This document shows positions 43,971 to 52,011 of a stretch of DNA of 64,000 bases, piece by piece; the first letter of the stretch is position 1, and every line of letters starts with the position of its first letter. The position numbers were made by a program, and so were the translations under genes. The notes beneath the pieces were generated by a model that was not told the origin of the DNA, searched no databases, and saw only the letters and a program-made list of their open reading frames with translations. Source of the DNA: Lachnospiraceae bacterium (GTDB lineage Bacteria; Bacillota; Clostridia; Lachnospirales; Lachnospiraceae); contig JAILQX010000047.1 in NCBI GenBank assembly GCA_024698705.1, positions 1-64,000 on the forward strand. Reading direction: 5' to 3'.

Positions 43971-44726
43971 TTGCAGGAATTACAGGAGACGATCAAAACA
44001 GACGAACGTCGCTGCCCGAAGGGTATCCTCAGGGCATACAGGTATAAGAACGGGTATCAGTATTATATCCAGAAAGACAAGAAGGATATTTGCGGAAAAT
44101 ATGTGCCGAAAAAAGATATTCGCAAAGCGCAGCTGCTGGCACAGAAGGAATATGATCGTTTGCTGAGCAAATGCATTGATGAGGAAATAAAAAAACTTGA
44201 TGAAACAGTGGAACTGTTGGAAAAGGAGCCATGGGAAAAGGCAGAAGAAATGCTTCCGCTCCCAAAACTTGTTCTTATCAACAGACCGGTTATGTCGGAT
44301 GAGGATTTTGTATGCGGGTGGAAAAATCAGATATATACCGGATTGGCATTCAGGGAGGGAAGTCCGGAATTCCATACGAAAAGGGGCGAAAGGGTAAGAT
44401 CCAAAACCGAGGTGATAATAGCAAATCTGCTTGATGAGGCGCAAATCCCGTACCTTTACGAAAAACCGCTGAATCTTGGAAAATACGGAGAAATCCATCC
44501 CGATTTTACACTTTTGGATATAAAAGATAAGAAAGAAATAATATGGGAACATTTCGGGATGATGGATGACACGGAATATCGAAACAACGCGTTTCAGAAA
44601 TTGCGTGAATATGAAGCAAACGGATACTTTGTGGGATCTAATCTGATAATAACATTTGAAACCGTAAAACTGCCGATCGATACAAAAAACATCAAGAGGG
44701 TGATAGATACAATAATCCGGAAATAA
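43971..44726 (+). CDS. PD-(D/E)XK nuclease-like protein, reading frame disturbed at the start
   Basis: 251 residues from a weak TTG. The second half matches a family common in Firmicutes: RSKTEVIIANLLDEAQIPYLYEKPL, then HPDFTLLDIKDKKEIIWEHFGMMDD, with the E/PD/ExK-type spacing of restriction-endonuclease folds. The first half (QLLAQKEYDRLL and YQYYIQKDKKD) also fits. However, the only ATG with a good ribosome site (AAGGAG, ATG 43933) is in another frame. A one-base shift in the A-rich stretch 43951-43970 would join it: MDLKSMIKRNKK to ELQELQETIK. Function unknown; a mobile or defence role is possible. Confidence 0.7.
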   Translation: MQELQETIKTDERRCPKGILRAYRYKNGYQYYIQKDKKDICGKYVPKKDIRKAQLLAQKEYDRLLSKCIDEEIKKLDETVELLEKEPWEKAEEMLPLPKLVLINRPVMSDEDFVCGWKNQIYTGLAFREGSPEFHTKRGERVRSKTEVIIANLLDEAQIPYLYEKPLNLGKYGEIHPDFTLLDIKDKKEIIWEHFGMMDDTEYRNNAFQKLREYEANGYFVGSNLIITFETVKLPIDTKNIKRVIDTIIRK

Positions 44727-44862
44727 AGCATCACGAGATAATGGATATGATGATAGGAAAATAAAAAGCATCACAAGATGCCAGATATGATGATCGGAAA
44801 ATAAAGCATAATGAGATGAAGATGCTATGATCCGGAAGTTAAATTCTATGAGATGTGGAGGA
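44715..44862. repeat. Diverged repeats of the nuclease gene end
   Basis: The end of the gene, CCGGAAATAAAGCATCA with its TAA stop, is echoed by diverged copies such as CGGAAAATAAAGCAT (near 44794) and CCGGAAGTTAAATTC (near 44831). Confidence 0.7.
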
Positions 44863-44863
44863 C

Positions 44864-45736
44864 CTATGATGCAAATGTATCCCGGCTGCTATTTTCAGGA
44901 GCGGTTCTGTCCTTTACGGATATACCGCAATGCAAAGCTCCTTCGGGACAGGCTTTGACACAGTCACCGCAGCGTATGCATTCACCGCTGTCGGGTGTGA
45001 GAGTGGGATCAACGCACATTTTGCAGACTGAAGAACATTTGCCGCAGGAGATGCATTTTGAAGTGTCACATGTAAGCCTGACGAGTGCAAATCTGTTGAA
45101 TATCGCATAGAAAGCGCCAAGGGGACAGAGGTATTTGCAAAAAGGTCTGAAAATGATAAGCGAGCCGATAACGATCGCAAGCAGTATGATCAGTTTCCAT
45201 GTAAACAGTCTGCCGAGCTTGCCTGCGAGGACACTGTTTGAAATGGCCAGCAAAATTCCGGAGACAGTGCCGGAGGGGCAGATATATTTGCAAAAGACAG
45301 GCGTAAGCTTGATGGATGCCGGCAATATGACTACACATAAAAGCAGGATGATGTATTTGATCCGGCGCATCGGCCTGTCTGCTTTGAAGCGGTTCTTTTT
45401 AATGGGAAACGGTATCAGCGCCAGAAGTTCCTGAAGCAGCCCGAAGGGGCAGAGAAATCCGCAGACAACGCGCCCGAGGATAGCGCCGAAAAATATCAAA
45501 AGTCCCAGAACATAATATGGAAATTTAAATGTCATTTTCGACAAAAATGTCTGTAACGATCCTATGGGACACGCGCCGACGGCCCCCGGACATGAATAGC
45601 AATTAAGCCCCGGAACGCAGATCTGCTTAACGGGGCCTGAATATATCCTGCCTTCAAAAAATCCTTTGAAGTTTGCATTTGTTATGAGGGACCAGAGCCC
45701 CTGTACAGCAACACGTTTCTTTGTATTATCAGCCAA
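44864..45736 (-). CDS. Polyferredoxin-type membrane protein (NapH-like, 4Fe-4S)
   Basis: About 290 residues from a TTG at 45736 that overlaps the preceding miniprotein gene (the frame stays open to 45811). Six helices alternate with cysteine groups: CVPGLNCYSCPGAVGACPIG, CGFLCPFG, CKYICPSG, CKYLCPLG, then two ferredoxin motifs CISCGKCSSVC and CIRCGDCVKACPEG. This architecture moves electrons across or along the membrane. With the CXXC miniprotein and the TlpA-like lipoprotein it forms a conserved-looking clostridial module, perhaps supplying reductant outside the cell (inference). Confidence 0.88.
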   Translation of the reverse strand: MADNTKKRVAVQGLWSLITNANFKGFFEGRIYSGPVKQICVPGLNCYSCPGAVGACPIGSLQTFLSKMTFKFPYYVLGLLIFFGAILGRVVCGFLCPFGLLQELLALIPFPIKKNRFKADRPMRRIKYIILLLCVVILPASIKLTPVFCKYICPSGTVSGILLAISNSVLAGKLGRLFTWKLIILLAIVIGSLIIFRPFCKYLCPLGAFYAIFNRFALVRLTCDTSKCISCGKCSSVCKMCVDPTLTPDSGECIRCGDCVKACPEGALHCGISVKDRTAPENSSRDTFAS

Positions 45737-45878
45737 TTCCGATACACTCCATACAGATCTTTGCGGCTTTTTCGAACACAGCGGAAGCCTGCCCTTCGAC
45801 CAGTCCGGCAAATATAAGGATGATCGCCGCTGTTAAAGTGATCATTAGAATTATTCTTTTTTTATCCGGTGCTTTCAT
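45729..45878 (-). CDS. CD1871A-type CXXC miniprotein
   Basis: 49 residues: a basic start (MKAPDKKR), one helix (about 9-27) and AAKICMECIGIG with a CXXC. Perfect ribosome site AGGAGG, 4 bases before the ATG. It matches the small CXXC proteins (CD1871A family) found beside 4Fe-4S membrane proteins in Clostridia. It overlaps the next gene by 8 bases. Probably a redox carrier or assembly partner; the family role is unproven. Confidence 0.85.
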   Translation of the reverse strand: MKAPDKKRIILMITLTAAIILIFAGLVEGQASAVFEKAAKICMECIGIG

Positions 45879-45925
45879 AAGACCTCCTTGGATCACTGCG
45901 TGCCGTTATCAAGCATAAACGGGGA

Positions 45926-45988
45926 TCATTGCGTACTCAGCGTTTCCATGATGTTTTCCGGTTACTGCGCACTCAGCGTTTCCATGAT
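45926..45988. repeat. Duplicated gene end of the TlpA-like gene
   Basis: The last nine codons with stop (45962-45988 on the minus strand) recur at 45926-45952 with three mismatches; a third partial copy (GGATCACTGCG) is at 45890. Confidence 0.85.
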
Positions 45989-46666
45989 ATTTTTCCAATC
46001 ATCATAGCTTCTGCTTCCGATAAATATGAAATCGTCCTGATCTGCCATTTTGCTTTTGATAATATGACCGTTTTGATCGAAGAAAACCGTATTTGGCACA
46101 TAATCTGACAGAAGCGGCATGAATTCCGGGACAAATCTGAGGACCGGATATGTGGTCCCGACATTTTTGAGGGTTGCCATGGCATCTTCCTCGGTTCCGT
46201 ATACACCGATTACGGCGAAATCACCGCTTCCCGCACCGAGATCGACATACAGCTTTTCTATATCCGGCATCTCACTGACACACGGACCGCACCAGGGCTC
46301 CCAGAAATTCACCATCGTGACTTTATGATCCTTGAAGATCGTTTCATCCACATCGGTCTCATTGATCACATCATAGGTTGAAAATGTGATGTCAGGGTTA
46401 TAAGGTTCAGCGTTTGATGTCTGATCGGAAGAAGATTTTTGGGCATCAGCGCCTTCGACCACAATGTCCTCAGTGTCAACGCCCTCGACCTTTATATCCA
46501 CATCATCAACGCCTTCGACCACAATGTCTTCGACATCAACACCTTCGACATCGATGTCCTCTTCGAATCCAACATCAGGATGCTCCACGGTTTCAGTCAA
46601 AACACATGCATTCATGATCGAAGCAAGTATAAGAACGGTAAGTAAAAAAGGTAATCTTTTCTTCAT
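45962..46666 (-). CDS. TlpA-like thioredoxin-fold lipoprotein
   Basis: 234 residues. Signal peptide with lipobox MNAC (Cys21), then acidic tandem repeats (DVEDIVVEGVD type, about 35-75) and a thioredoxin domain with WEPWCGPCVSEMP (CXXC). It would reduce or make disulfides or support haem/redox maturation outside the membrane. It lies upstream of the CXXC miniprotein and polyferredoxin gene in the same direction, which could feed it electrons. Confidence 0.9.
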   Translation of the reverse strand: MKKRLPFLLTVLILASIMNACVLTETVEHPDVGFEEDIDVEGVDVEDIVVEGVDDVDIKVEGVDTEDIVVEGADAQKSSSDQTSNAEPYNPDITFSTYDVINETDVDETIFKDHKVTMVNFWEPWCGPCVSEMPDIEKLYVDLGAGSGDFAVIGVYGTEEDAMATLKNVGTTYPVLRFVPEFMPLLSDYVPNTVFFDQNGHIIKSKMADQDDFIFIGSRSYDDWKNIMETLSAQ

Positions 46667-46829
46667 AACACTCCTTTTAGGGCAAATGTCACTCTTTTTA
46701 GGGGTGAATGCCTCTTTTGAAATCTGATCTCAATAATACATCATTATTATATATTACGCAGATCGGCTATACCATATGAAATTCACAGAATTACCGTTTG
46801 ATGGCAAGATGGCATCAGAAGGGGCTCGG

Positions 46830-46937
46830 ACAGATAAAACAGCCAATCCGGAGGAAATATCTGTCGAAAACATTGGAAAAGCAGCTGATCAGCGGGTTTG
46901 AGACAGATAAAATGTCCAATTCCAAGGAATTATCTGT
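46830..46937. repeat. Second cluster of the 35-bp dyad, two copies
   Basis: 46830-46864 (right arm ATATCTGT, one change) and 46903-46937, 73 bp apart. Same architecture as 43493-43744. The inner bases resemble each other (CCAATCCGGAGGAA, CCAATTCCAAGGAA). Confidence 0.95.
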
Positions 46938-46941
46938 TTTC

Positions 46942-47034
46942 CCCCACAAACGCACGTCCCCACAAACGCACGTCCCCACAAACACACCAAAACCCCACAA
47001 ACACACAAAAAATCCCACAAACACACTAAAAACC
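46942..47034. repeat. A/C-only tandem repeat, possible G-quadruplex on the minus strand
   Basis: Five units starting CCC(C)ACAAAC at 46942, 46958, 46974, 46993 and 47014. The strand has almost no G or T. The minus strand carries four G4 runs and one G3 run with 12-17-base loops. Confidence 0.88.
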
Positions 47035-47036
47035 TG

Positions 47037-47065
47037 TTGACAACGGGAAACACTTGATTTATCAT
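47037..47065 (+). promoter_or_regulatory. Promoter of rpsT
   Basis: TTGACA (47037-47042), 17-bp spacer, TATCAT (47060-47065). Confidence 0.8.
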
Positions 47066-47152
47066 AATTAAGCGTGTTTACATCGAATCGTCCGTGTCCG
47101 GCTTAGATGTATCACCGGTAAACGTAGATTATTCGAGCAGGAGGTAATAAGC

Positions 47153-47416
47153 GTGGCTAATATTAAATCAGCTAAGAAAAGAATTCTTGTTAGTGAGAGA
47201 AACGCTGAGAGAAATAAGTCTGTAAAATCTGCAGTAAAGACTTCAATCAAGAAGGTTTACGCAGCGATCGATGCAGAAGACAAGGCAGCAGCACAGAGCG
47301 CCCTGACAGATGCTACAAAGGCGATCGATATGGCAACTTCCAAGGGAGTATATCATAAGAATACTTCTTCAAGAAAGGTTTCTCGTATGGCTAAAGCTGT
47401 CAACAAGATGGCATAG
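47153..47416 (+). CDS. rpsT: 30S ribosomal protein S20
   Basis: 87 residues, highly basic, starting (M)ANIKSAKKRILVSERNAERN and ending SRKVSRMAKAVNKMA, as S20 does. Binds 16S rRNA in the small subunit. GTG start with AGGAGGTAATAAGC before it. Single gene with its own promoter and terminator, as usual. Confidence 0.97.
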   Translation: MANIKSAKKRILVSERNAERNKSVKSAVKTSIKKVYAAIDAEDKAAAQSALTDATKAIDMATSKGVYHKNTSSRKVSRMAKAVNKMA

Positions 47417-47449
47417 ATCGTATTTTGATACAAAAATGAAACGTTAAGA

Positions 47450-47481
47450 AGACCTCGTACCGTCATGCGAGGTCTTTTTTT
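47450..47481 (+). terminator. Terminator of rpsT
   Basis: AGACCTCG/CGAGGTCT stem, 10-base loop, T7. Confidence 0.92.
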
Positions 47482-47635
47482 ACAAATAAACAGCTTTTTT
47501 TCCACCTTTTATAAAGGGAATTTGTTAAAATAGCATAACTTGTCAATTATTTGAAATTTAGGGTAGTCGCTCGACGGAAAACGTGTTAGAATATTAAACG
47601 AAGGAAAAAAAATAAAACTATAGGGGTGTGTAGCT

Positions 47636-48697
47636 ATGAATGAAATTGATGAGATCCTCATAAAAGCGGTAGATACGGGCGCATCCGACGTTCATATCAC
47701 AGTGGGATTACCGCCAAAGATGCGTGTACACGGCAGACTGGTTCCTATCGATCCAAGTTATAAGATATTGATGCCGGCTGATACACAGAGACTTTTGGAC
47801 AGTATAATGAATGAGTGGCAGAAGAGAGCTTATGAGCAGCATGGTGAGCATGACTTCTCATATTCGATTCCCGAGCATGGCCGTTTCCGTGTCAATGCAT
47901 TTAAGCAGAGAGGTACGGCAGCTATGGCATTGCGTCTGGTTAATTCAGAGGTTCCTTCTCCCGCAGTTTTGGGTGTACCGGATTCGGTCATCGATCTTTG
48001 GAGCAGAAAGCGTGGACTGATCCTTGTTACGGGACCTACAGGTAGTGGTAAATCTACAACCCTGGCTTCGATCATCAACACGATAAACCATAGAAGAGAT
48101 GCACATATCATCACATTGGAAGATCCTATCGAGTACTTACACAGACATGATCTTTCGATCGTTAACCAGAGAGAGATCGGTCTTGATACAGAGACATATG
48201 CAAATGCTCTTAGAGCTGCACTCCGTGAAGACCCCGATGTTATCCTTGTTGGTGAGATGCGTGACTATGAGACTATTTCAGTTGCCATAACAGCAGCAGA
48301 AACAGGCCACCTGGTTCTTTCGACATTGCATACTATCGGCGCAGCAAGTACCGTAGACCGTGTAATCGACGTATTCCCGCCGCATCAGCAGCAGCAGATC
48401 AGAGTTCAGTTTGCATCCGTTCTTGAAGCTGTTATCTCACAGCAGTTGATGCCTACACTTGAAGGTGATGGCCGAGTAGCTGCTTTCGAAGTACTTCATA
48501 CAACGAACGCTGTTAAGAACATGATCCGTGAAGGTAAATCGCATCAGTTGAATTCAGTAATGCAGACAAACCGTAAGATGGGTATGATCACCATGGATGA
48601 CTCTATCAAGGAATTGTACGATGCATTCAAGATTGATAGAGAAACAGCAATTCAGTTTGCGGTTGATCCTGATGGAATGGAGCAGAAGCTTCTGTAA
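47636..48697 (+). CDS. pilT: Type IV pilus retraction ATPase PilT
   Basis: 353 residues. Walker A GPTGSGKS (133-140), Asp box ITLEDPIEYLH, Walker B-like DVILVGEMRD, His box TGHLVLSTLHT, and the PilT-type C-terminus rather than a PilB extension. Hexameric ATPase that disassembles pili and pulls them back, driving twitching and DNA uptake. No pilin or assembly gene is next to it, so the other parts lie elsewhere. It is plausible company for comEA, comEC, dprA and comM. Codon usage looks like that of a well-expressed gene. Confidence 0.93.
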   Translation: MNEIDEILIKAVDTGASDVHITVGLPPKMRVHGRLVPIDPSYKILMPADTQRLLDSIMNEWQKRAYEQHGEHDFSYSIPEHGRFRVNAFKQRGTAAMALRLVNSEVPSPAVLGVPDSVIDLWSRKRGLILVTGPTGSGKSTTLASIINTINHRRDAHIITLEDPIEYLHRHDLSIVNQREIGLDTETYANALRAALREDPDVILVGEMRDYETISVAITAAETGHLVLSTLHTIGAASTVDRVIDVFPPHQQQQIRVQFASVLEAVISQQLMPTLEGDGRVAAFEVLHTTNAVKNMIREGKSHQLNSVMQTNRKMGMITMDDSIKELYDAFKIDRETAIQFAVDPDGMEQKLL

Positions 48698-48720
48698 TCA
48701 TACAACGTGGATTTATTATA

Positions 48721-48750
48721 AAAAGGACCCGCAGAGGTCCTTTTTATTTT
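48721..48750 (+). terminator. Terminator of pilT
   Basis: AAAAGGACC/GGTCCTTTT stem with a CGCAGA-type loop and T-rich tail. Confidence 0.9.
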
Positions 48751-48767
48751 TTCGATAAGGAGAGGCT

Positions 48768-51014
48768 ATGTACAAATTTCTTATCATAAACGGGCCAAAT
48801 ATCAATCTTCTCGGAAAGAGACAGCCGAAAATATACGGAACGGGTACTTATGAAGATCTGGTGGAATTCTGCAAGCAGGTCGCTGCGGACAAGAAGGTAA
48901 AGGTGGATTTCGTGATAAGCAATATGGAGGGCGAATTGATCGAAGCCGTCCAGAAGGCCGATATGAAATATGACGGCATCATTATCAATCCGTCAGCCTA
49001 TGCACACACAAGCATAGCTCTTATGGATGCCATAAAGGCCATATCCGTACCCGCTGTGGAGGTCCATCTGACAGATATATATAACCGTGAGGATTACAGG
49101 AAGGTTTCATATGTGAAGGAGGCCTGTATACGTTCTGTTTACGGACAGGGATTCGAAGGATACAGAGTTGCCATGGCGGCGCTCATCAATCATTTGACAC
49201 CGTTGCCTGAGCCGGGTGTTATCAAGGATGACGAATACAGATTTGATGCATTTGATAACGGCAGGGTCCTGCTTGGCAAGAAGCAGGGCAGACTTCCCGC
49301 AATGGGCTGGAACAGTTGGAATGCATTCGGTACCGGAAATAATGAGGAACTGACCAGAGCCATGGCTGATGAGATGACAGAGCTCGGCCTGGACAAGTGC
49401 GGCTATAAATATGTCGTATTGGATGACGGCTGCTACAAGCCGGAGAGAAAAGGCAGATATCTCACCTCCGATCCGACAAGATTCCCCTCGGGATTCAAGG
49501 CAATGGCCGATTACATACACGGTAAAGGCCTGAAGTTCGGTATGTATAACGATATAGGGACCAATCTCTGCAGCGGCGCAGAGGTGGGAACCTTCGGACA
49601 TGAAAAGGATGATGCTGCCAAATATGCCGAATGGGATATTGATTATCTCAAAGTGGACAATTGCTATTACATGTGGGATGATGCCACATTTTCGGACAAG
49701 GAAAGGGTGAGATACGTATATACACCAAATATCAGAGGTGTTCGTATAGAAGGAAAAAAATTCAAACTTGAACTTGATGCGGTCAAAGACGGTATCTGCG
49801 GCAAGGGAGTCATAAAACACGAGGATCATGTATCACATATCGGTACATTTGACGGAACCGGCCCGGAACAGACACCTATCGGGGACGAAAGCGGAGAATT
49901 GACTTTTGCAGTCAACACAACCCTGCCGGGTGAATATAAGATGTATATAACTTATGCGACCGGAACAGAGATCGGTACGGGACAGTGGTTACAGGCGGCT
50001 TTGAAGCATAATGACACCAGTGTCATATATTATGATGATAACCTTCCGGCTACTGACGGACCGACATGTTTCGTAACCAGCGAACCGATAACAATAGAAT
50101 TAAAAGAAGGAAAGAATATCCTTCGTATCATGAACCACAGACGTCAGGAAAATACACTCGGTTCCTATGCGACCATGCTTAGGGAACTGAAAAAAGCAGC
50201 CGGTGATAAGGATATTATCTATTCTCTGTGCGAGTGGGGAAAGAATCAGCCTCAGAACTGGGCATATAAAGTCGGAGATTCATGGAGGATACTAAATGAT
50301 ATAACTTTCCGTGTGGGAAGCGACGGAGATTCCGGATATGCCGCGTGGTATGACGATTACACACCCAGTATAACCACACAATACAATAAAGCAGTCATAA
50401 TGGATGAATTTTCGGGACTTGATAAGGGATGGAACGATCCGGACATGCTAGTCATAGGAATGAACGGACTGGACAGGAACATGAACCGTACGCATATGGC
50501 CATGTGGTGCATGCTCAATGCCCCGCTGATGCTGGGGCTCGATCTCAGACGTGTCAAAAAGGATGATGAGATATGGCGGATCATTTCCAATAAGGAACTT
50601 ATAGCACTCAATCAGGACAAACTGGGAGTTCAGGCCAAAAGGATAATCTGCCGCATCGAGGATATGGACAAAGAAGGCGAAAGATACAGATTTGCGGATG
50701 AACCCGATAAAGAATACATAAGGGATAAGCACCGTGTGGATGTCCTTGCCAAGCCTTTGAGTGACGGAAGCGTGGCTGTTTCATTTGTCAATATCAGCGA
50801 CAGGGCATGCAGGGACAGGATAGAAGTTTCGGTCCACGACATCATAGAAGCGATAGGACATAAGATGCCGGATGTCGATATATGGAAGCAGGCGACACAG
50901 TTTGAGATCACCGATCTCTGGACCGGCAATAAAACTACCGGCAATTCACGCGTATTTCATGTCGATTCCATGGAAGCCTGCGGCAATGTTACATGGAAGA
51001 TAACGGTACAATGA
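48768..51014 (+). CDS. Fusion: type II 3-dehydroquinase (AroQ) + GH27 alpha-galactosidase-like
   Basis: 748 residues in one open frame. Residues 1-145 are a complete AroQ: INGPNINLLGKRQPKIYG, NPSAYAHTSIALMDAI with the catalytic-site His and Asn, and EVHLTDIYNREDYRKVS. AroQ dehydrates 3-dehydroquinate in the shikimate pathway. After a linker, residues 178-748 are a family 27 glycosidase: MGWNSWNAFG, VLDDGC, DYLKVDNC with nucleophile Asp297, SLCEWG and WNDPDMLVIG. A beta-rich insert (about 325-465, CBM-like) splits the barrel. No signal peptide, so cytoplasmic. The fusion is unexpected; a lost stop codon between two genes is the simple alternative. Confidence 0.88.
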   Translation: MYKFLIINGPNINLLGKRQPKIYGTGTYEDLVEFCKQVAADKKVKVDFVISNMEGELIEAVQKADMKYDGIIINPSAYAHTSIALMDAIKAISVPAVEVHLTDIYNREDYRKVSYVKEACIRSVYGQGFEGYRVAMAALINHLTPLPEPGVIKDDEYRFDAFDNGRVLLGKKQGRLPAMGWNSWNAFGTGNNEELTRAMADEMTELGLDKCGYKYVVLDDGCYKPERKGRYLTSDPTRFPSGFKAMADYIHGKGLKFGMYNDIGTNLCSGAEVGTFGHEKDDAAKYAEWDIDYLKVDNCYYMWDDATFSDKERVRYVYTPNIRGVRIEGKKFKLELDAVKDGICGKGVIKHEDHVSHIGTFDGTGPEQTPIGDESGELTFAVNTTLPGEYKMYITYATGTEIGTGQWLQAALKHNDTSVIYYDDNLPATDGPTCFVTSEPITIELKEGKNILRIMNHRRQENTLGSYATMLRELKKAAGDKDIIYSLCEWGKNQPQNWAYKVGDSWRILNDITFRVGSDGDSGYAAWYDDYTPSITTQYNKAVIMDEFSGLDKGWNDPDMLVIGMNGLDRNMNRTHMAMWCMLNAPLMLGLDLRRVKKDDEIWRIISNKELIALNQDKLGVQAKRIICRIEDMDKEGERYRFADEPDKEYIRDKHRVDVLAKPLSDGSVAVSFVNISDRACRDRIEVSVHDIIEAIGHKMPDVDIWKQATQFEITDLWTGNKTTGNSRVFHVDSMEACGNVTWKITVQ

Positions 51015-51090
51015 CCGCGGCCTCGCCCGAGGCAATGTCACACGGAAGACACGGAAGATAACGGTACAATGACCGCAGCATTGCCTGCGG
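50982..51090. repeat. Duplicated 3' end of the fusion gene
   Basis: A 24-base block with the TGA stop (50995-51018) recurs identically at 51053-51076. The preceding GGCAATGT(T/C)ACA(T/C)GGAAGA also recurs, at 51031. Confidence 0.93.
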
Positions 51091-51108
51091 ATGATTTGGA
51101 GACTATTC

Positions 51109-52011
51109 ATGCAGATAATACGAGGGACGACAGTATTTGAACTGGACGGACGATATGCTGTTGCCATAGGAAAATTTGACGGTATACATCGGGGCCACAG
51201 ACGTCTGATAGATGATATCATCGATCGCAAAGATAAGGGACTTAAGTCGGCGGTATTTACATTTGATCCCAGTCCGGCCATGTTTTTCGGGGACGGCAGT
51301 TACAAAGGCCTGACGACGGTTATCGAGAAGCGCAGGATACTTGAGAAACTGGGGGTGGATGTTCTGGTCGAATATCCGCTGAACCGGGAAAGCGCTGCGA
51401 CAGCGCCGGAAGAATTTGTACAGGAAATACTGCTGAAACAGATGCATACTTCCGTTCTTGTATGCGGACCGGATCTTACATTCGGAGGGAAAGGCCTTGG
51501 AAATGTCGATCTGCTTAGAAAGCTCAGTGTGCAACAGGGCTTTGAACTGAGAGTGCACGAAAAGGTCAGACTGGACGGGCAGGAGATCAGTTCATCCTAT
51601 GTAAGACAGGAACTGAGTGAAGGACACATGGAAAATGTGGCGGAGCTCATAGGAGCGCCTTACAGCGTGACGGGAACCGTGATGCAGGGCAGGAGGATAG
51701 GAAGAACGATCGGAAGGCCTACCGTCAACATCATACCCGAAGAGGATAAGATGCTCCCGCCTTTCGGAGTTTACAGTGCTGAGATATCCTATAAGGGAGA
51801 GCATTACAGGGGCATAACAAATATAGGTGTCAAGCCTACCGTCACCGATGAAAACAAGATCACGGTCGAGACCTTCATACTGGATTTTGACAGAGATATA
51901 TACGGTGAGGAGATAATCGTCAATCTGATGCATTTTATACGGCCGGAGAGAAGGTTTGATTCCGTAGAAAAACTGAAAGAACAGATAGCAAAGGATATGA
52001 AGTGCATATGA
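51109..52011 (+). CDS. ribF: Bifunctional riboflavin kinase/FAD synthetase
   Basis: 300 residues from the ATG at 51109 (SD TTGGAGA, 5 bases before); an ATG at 51091 lies upstream of that site. N-terminal FMN adenylyltransferase: AIGKFDGIHRGHRRLI (nucleotidyl HxGH-type) and CGPDLTFGGKGLG. C-terminal flavokinase: GRRIGRTIGRPTVNI. Makes FMN then FAD from riboflavin. In Firmicutes it often follows truB; here it follows the fusion gene and is convergent with dprA. Confidence 0.95.
   Translation: MQIIRGTTVFELDGRYAVAIGKFDGIHRGHRRLIDDIIDRKDKGLKSAVFTFDPSPAMFFGDGSYKGLTTVIEKRRILEKLGVDVLVEYPLNRESAATAPEEFVQEILLKQMHTSVLVCGPDLTFGGKGLGNVDLLRKLSVQQGFELRVHEKVRLDGQEISSSYVRQELSEGHMENVAELIGAPYSVTGTVMQGRRIGRTIGRPTVNIIPEEDKMLPPFGVYSAEISYKGEHYRGITNIGVKPTVTDENKITVETFILDFDRDIYGEEIIVNLMHFIRPERRFDSVEKLKEQIAKDMKCI

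Larger units (their letters stand above)
46667..47036. other. Intergenic region with two dyads and a G-poor repeat
   Basis: Holds the second dyad cluster (46830-46937) and the CCCCACAAACGCACGT array. An 80-residue frame across it (46798) encodes only the repeats and is not believed. Confidence 0.7.

Noticed and set aside
46798-47040. 80-residue open frame
   Set aside because: It consists of the dyad elements and A/C repeats; no ribosome site and no protein-like pattern.
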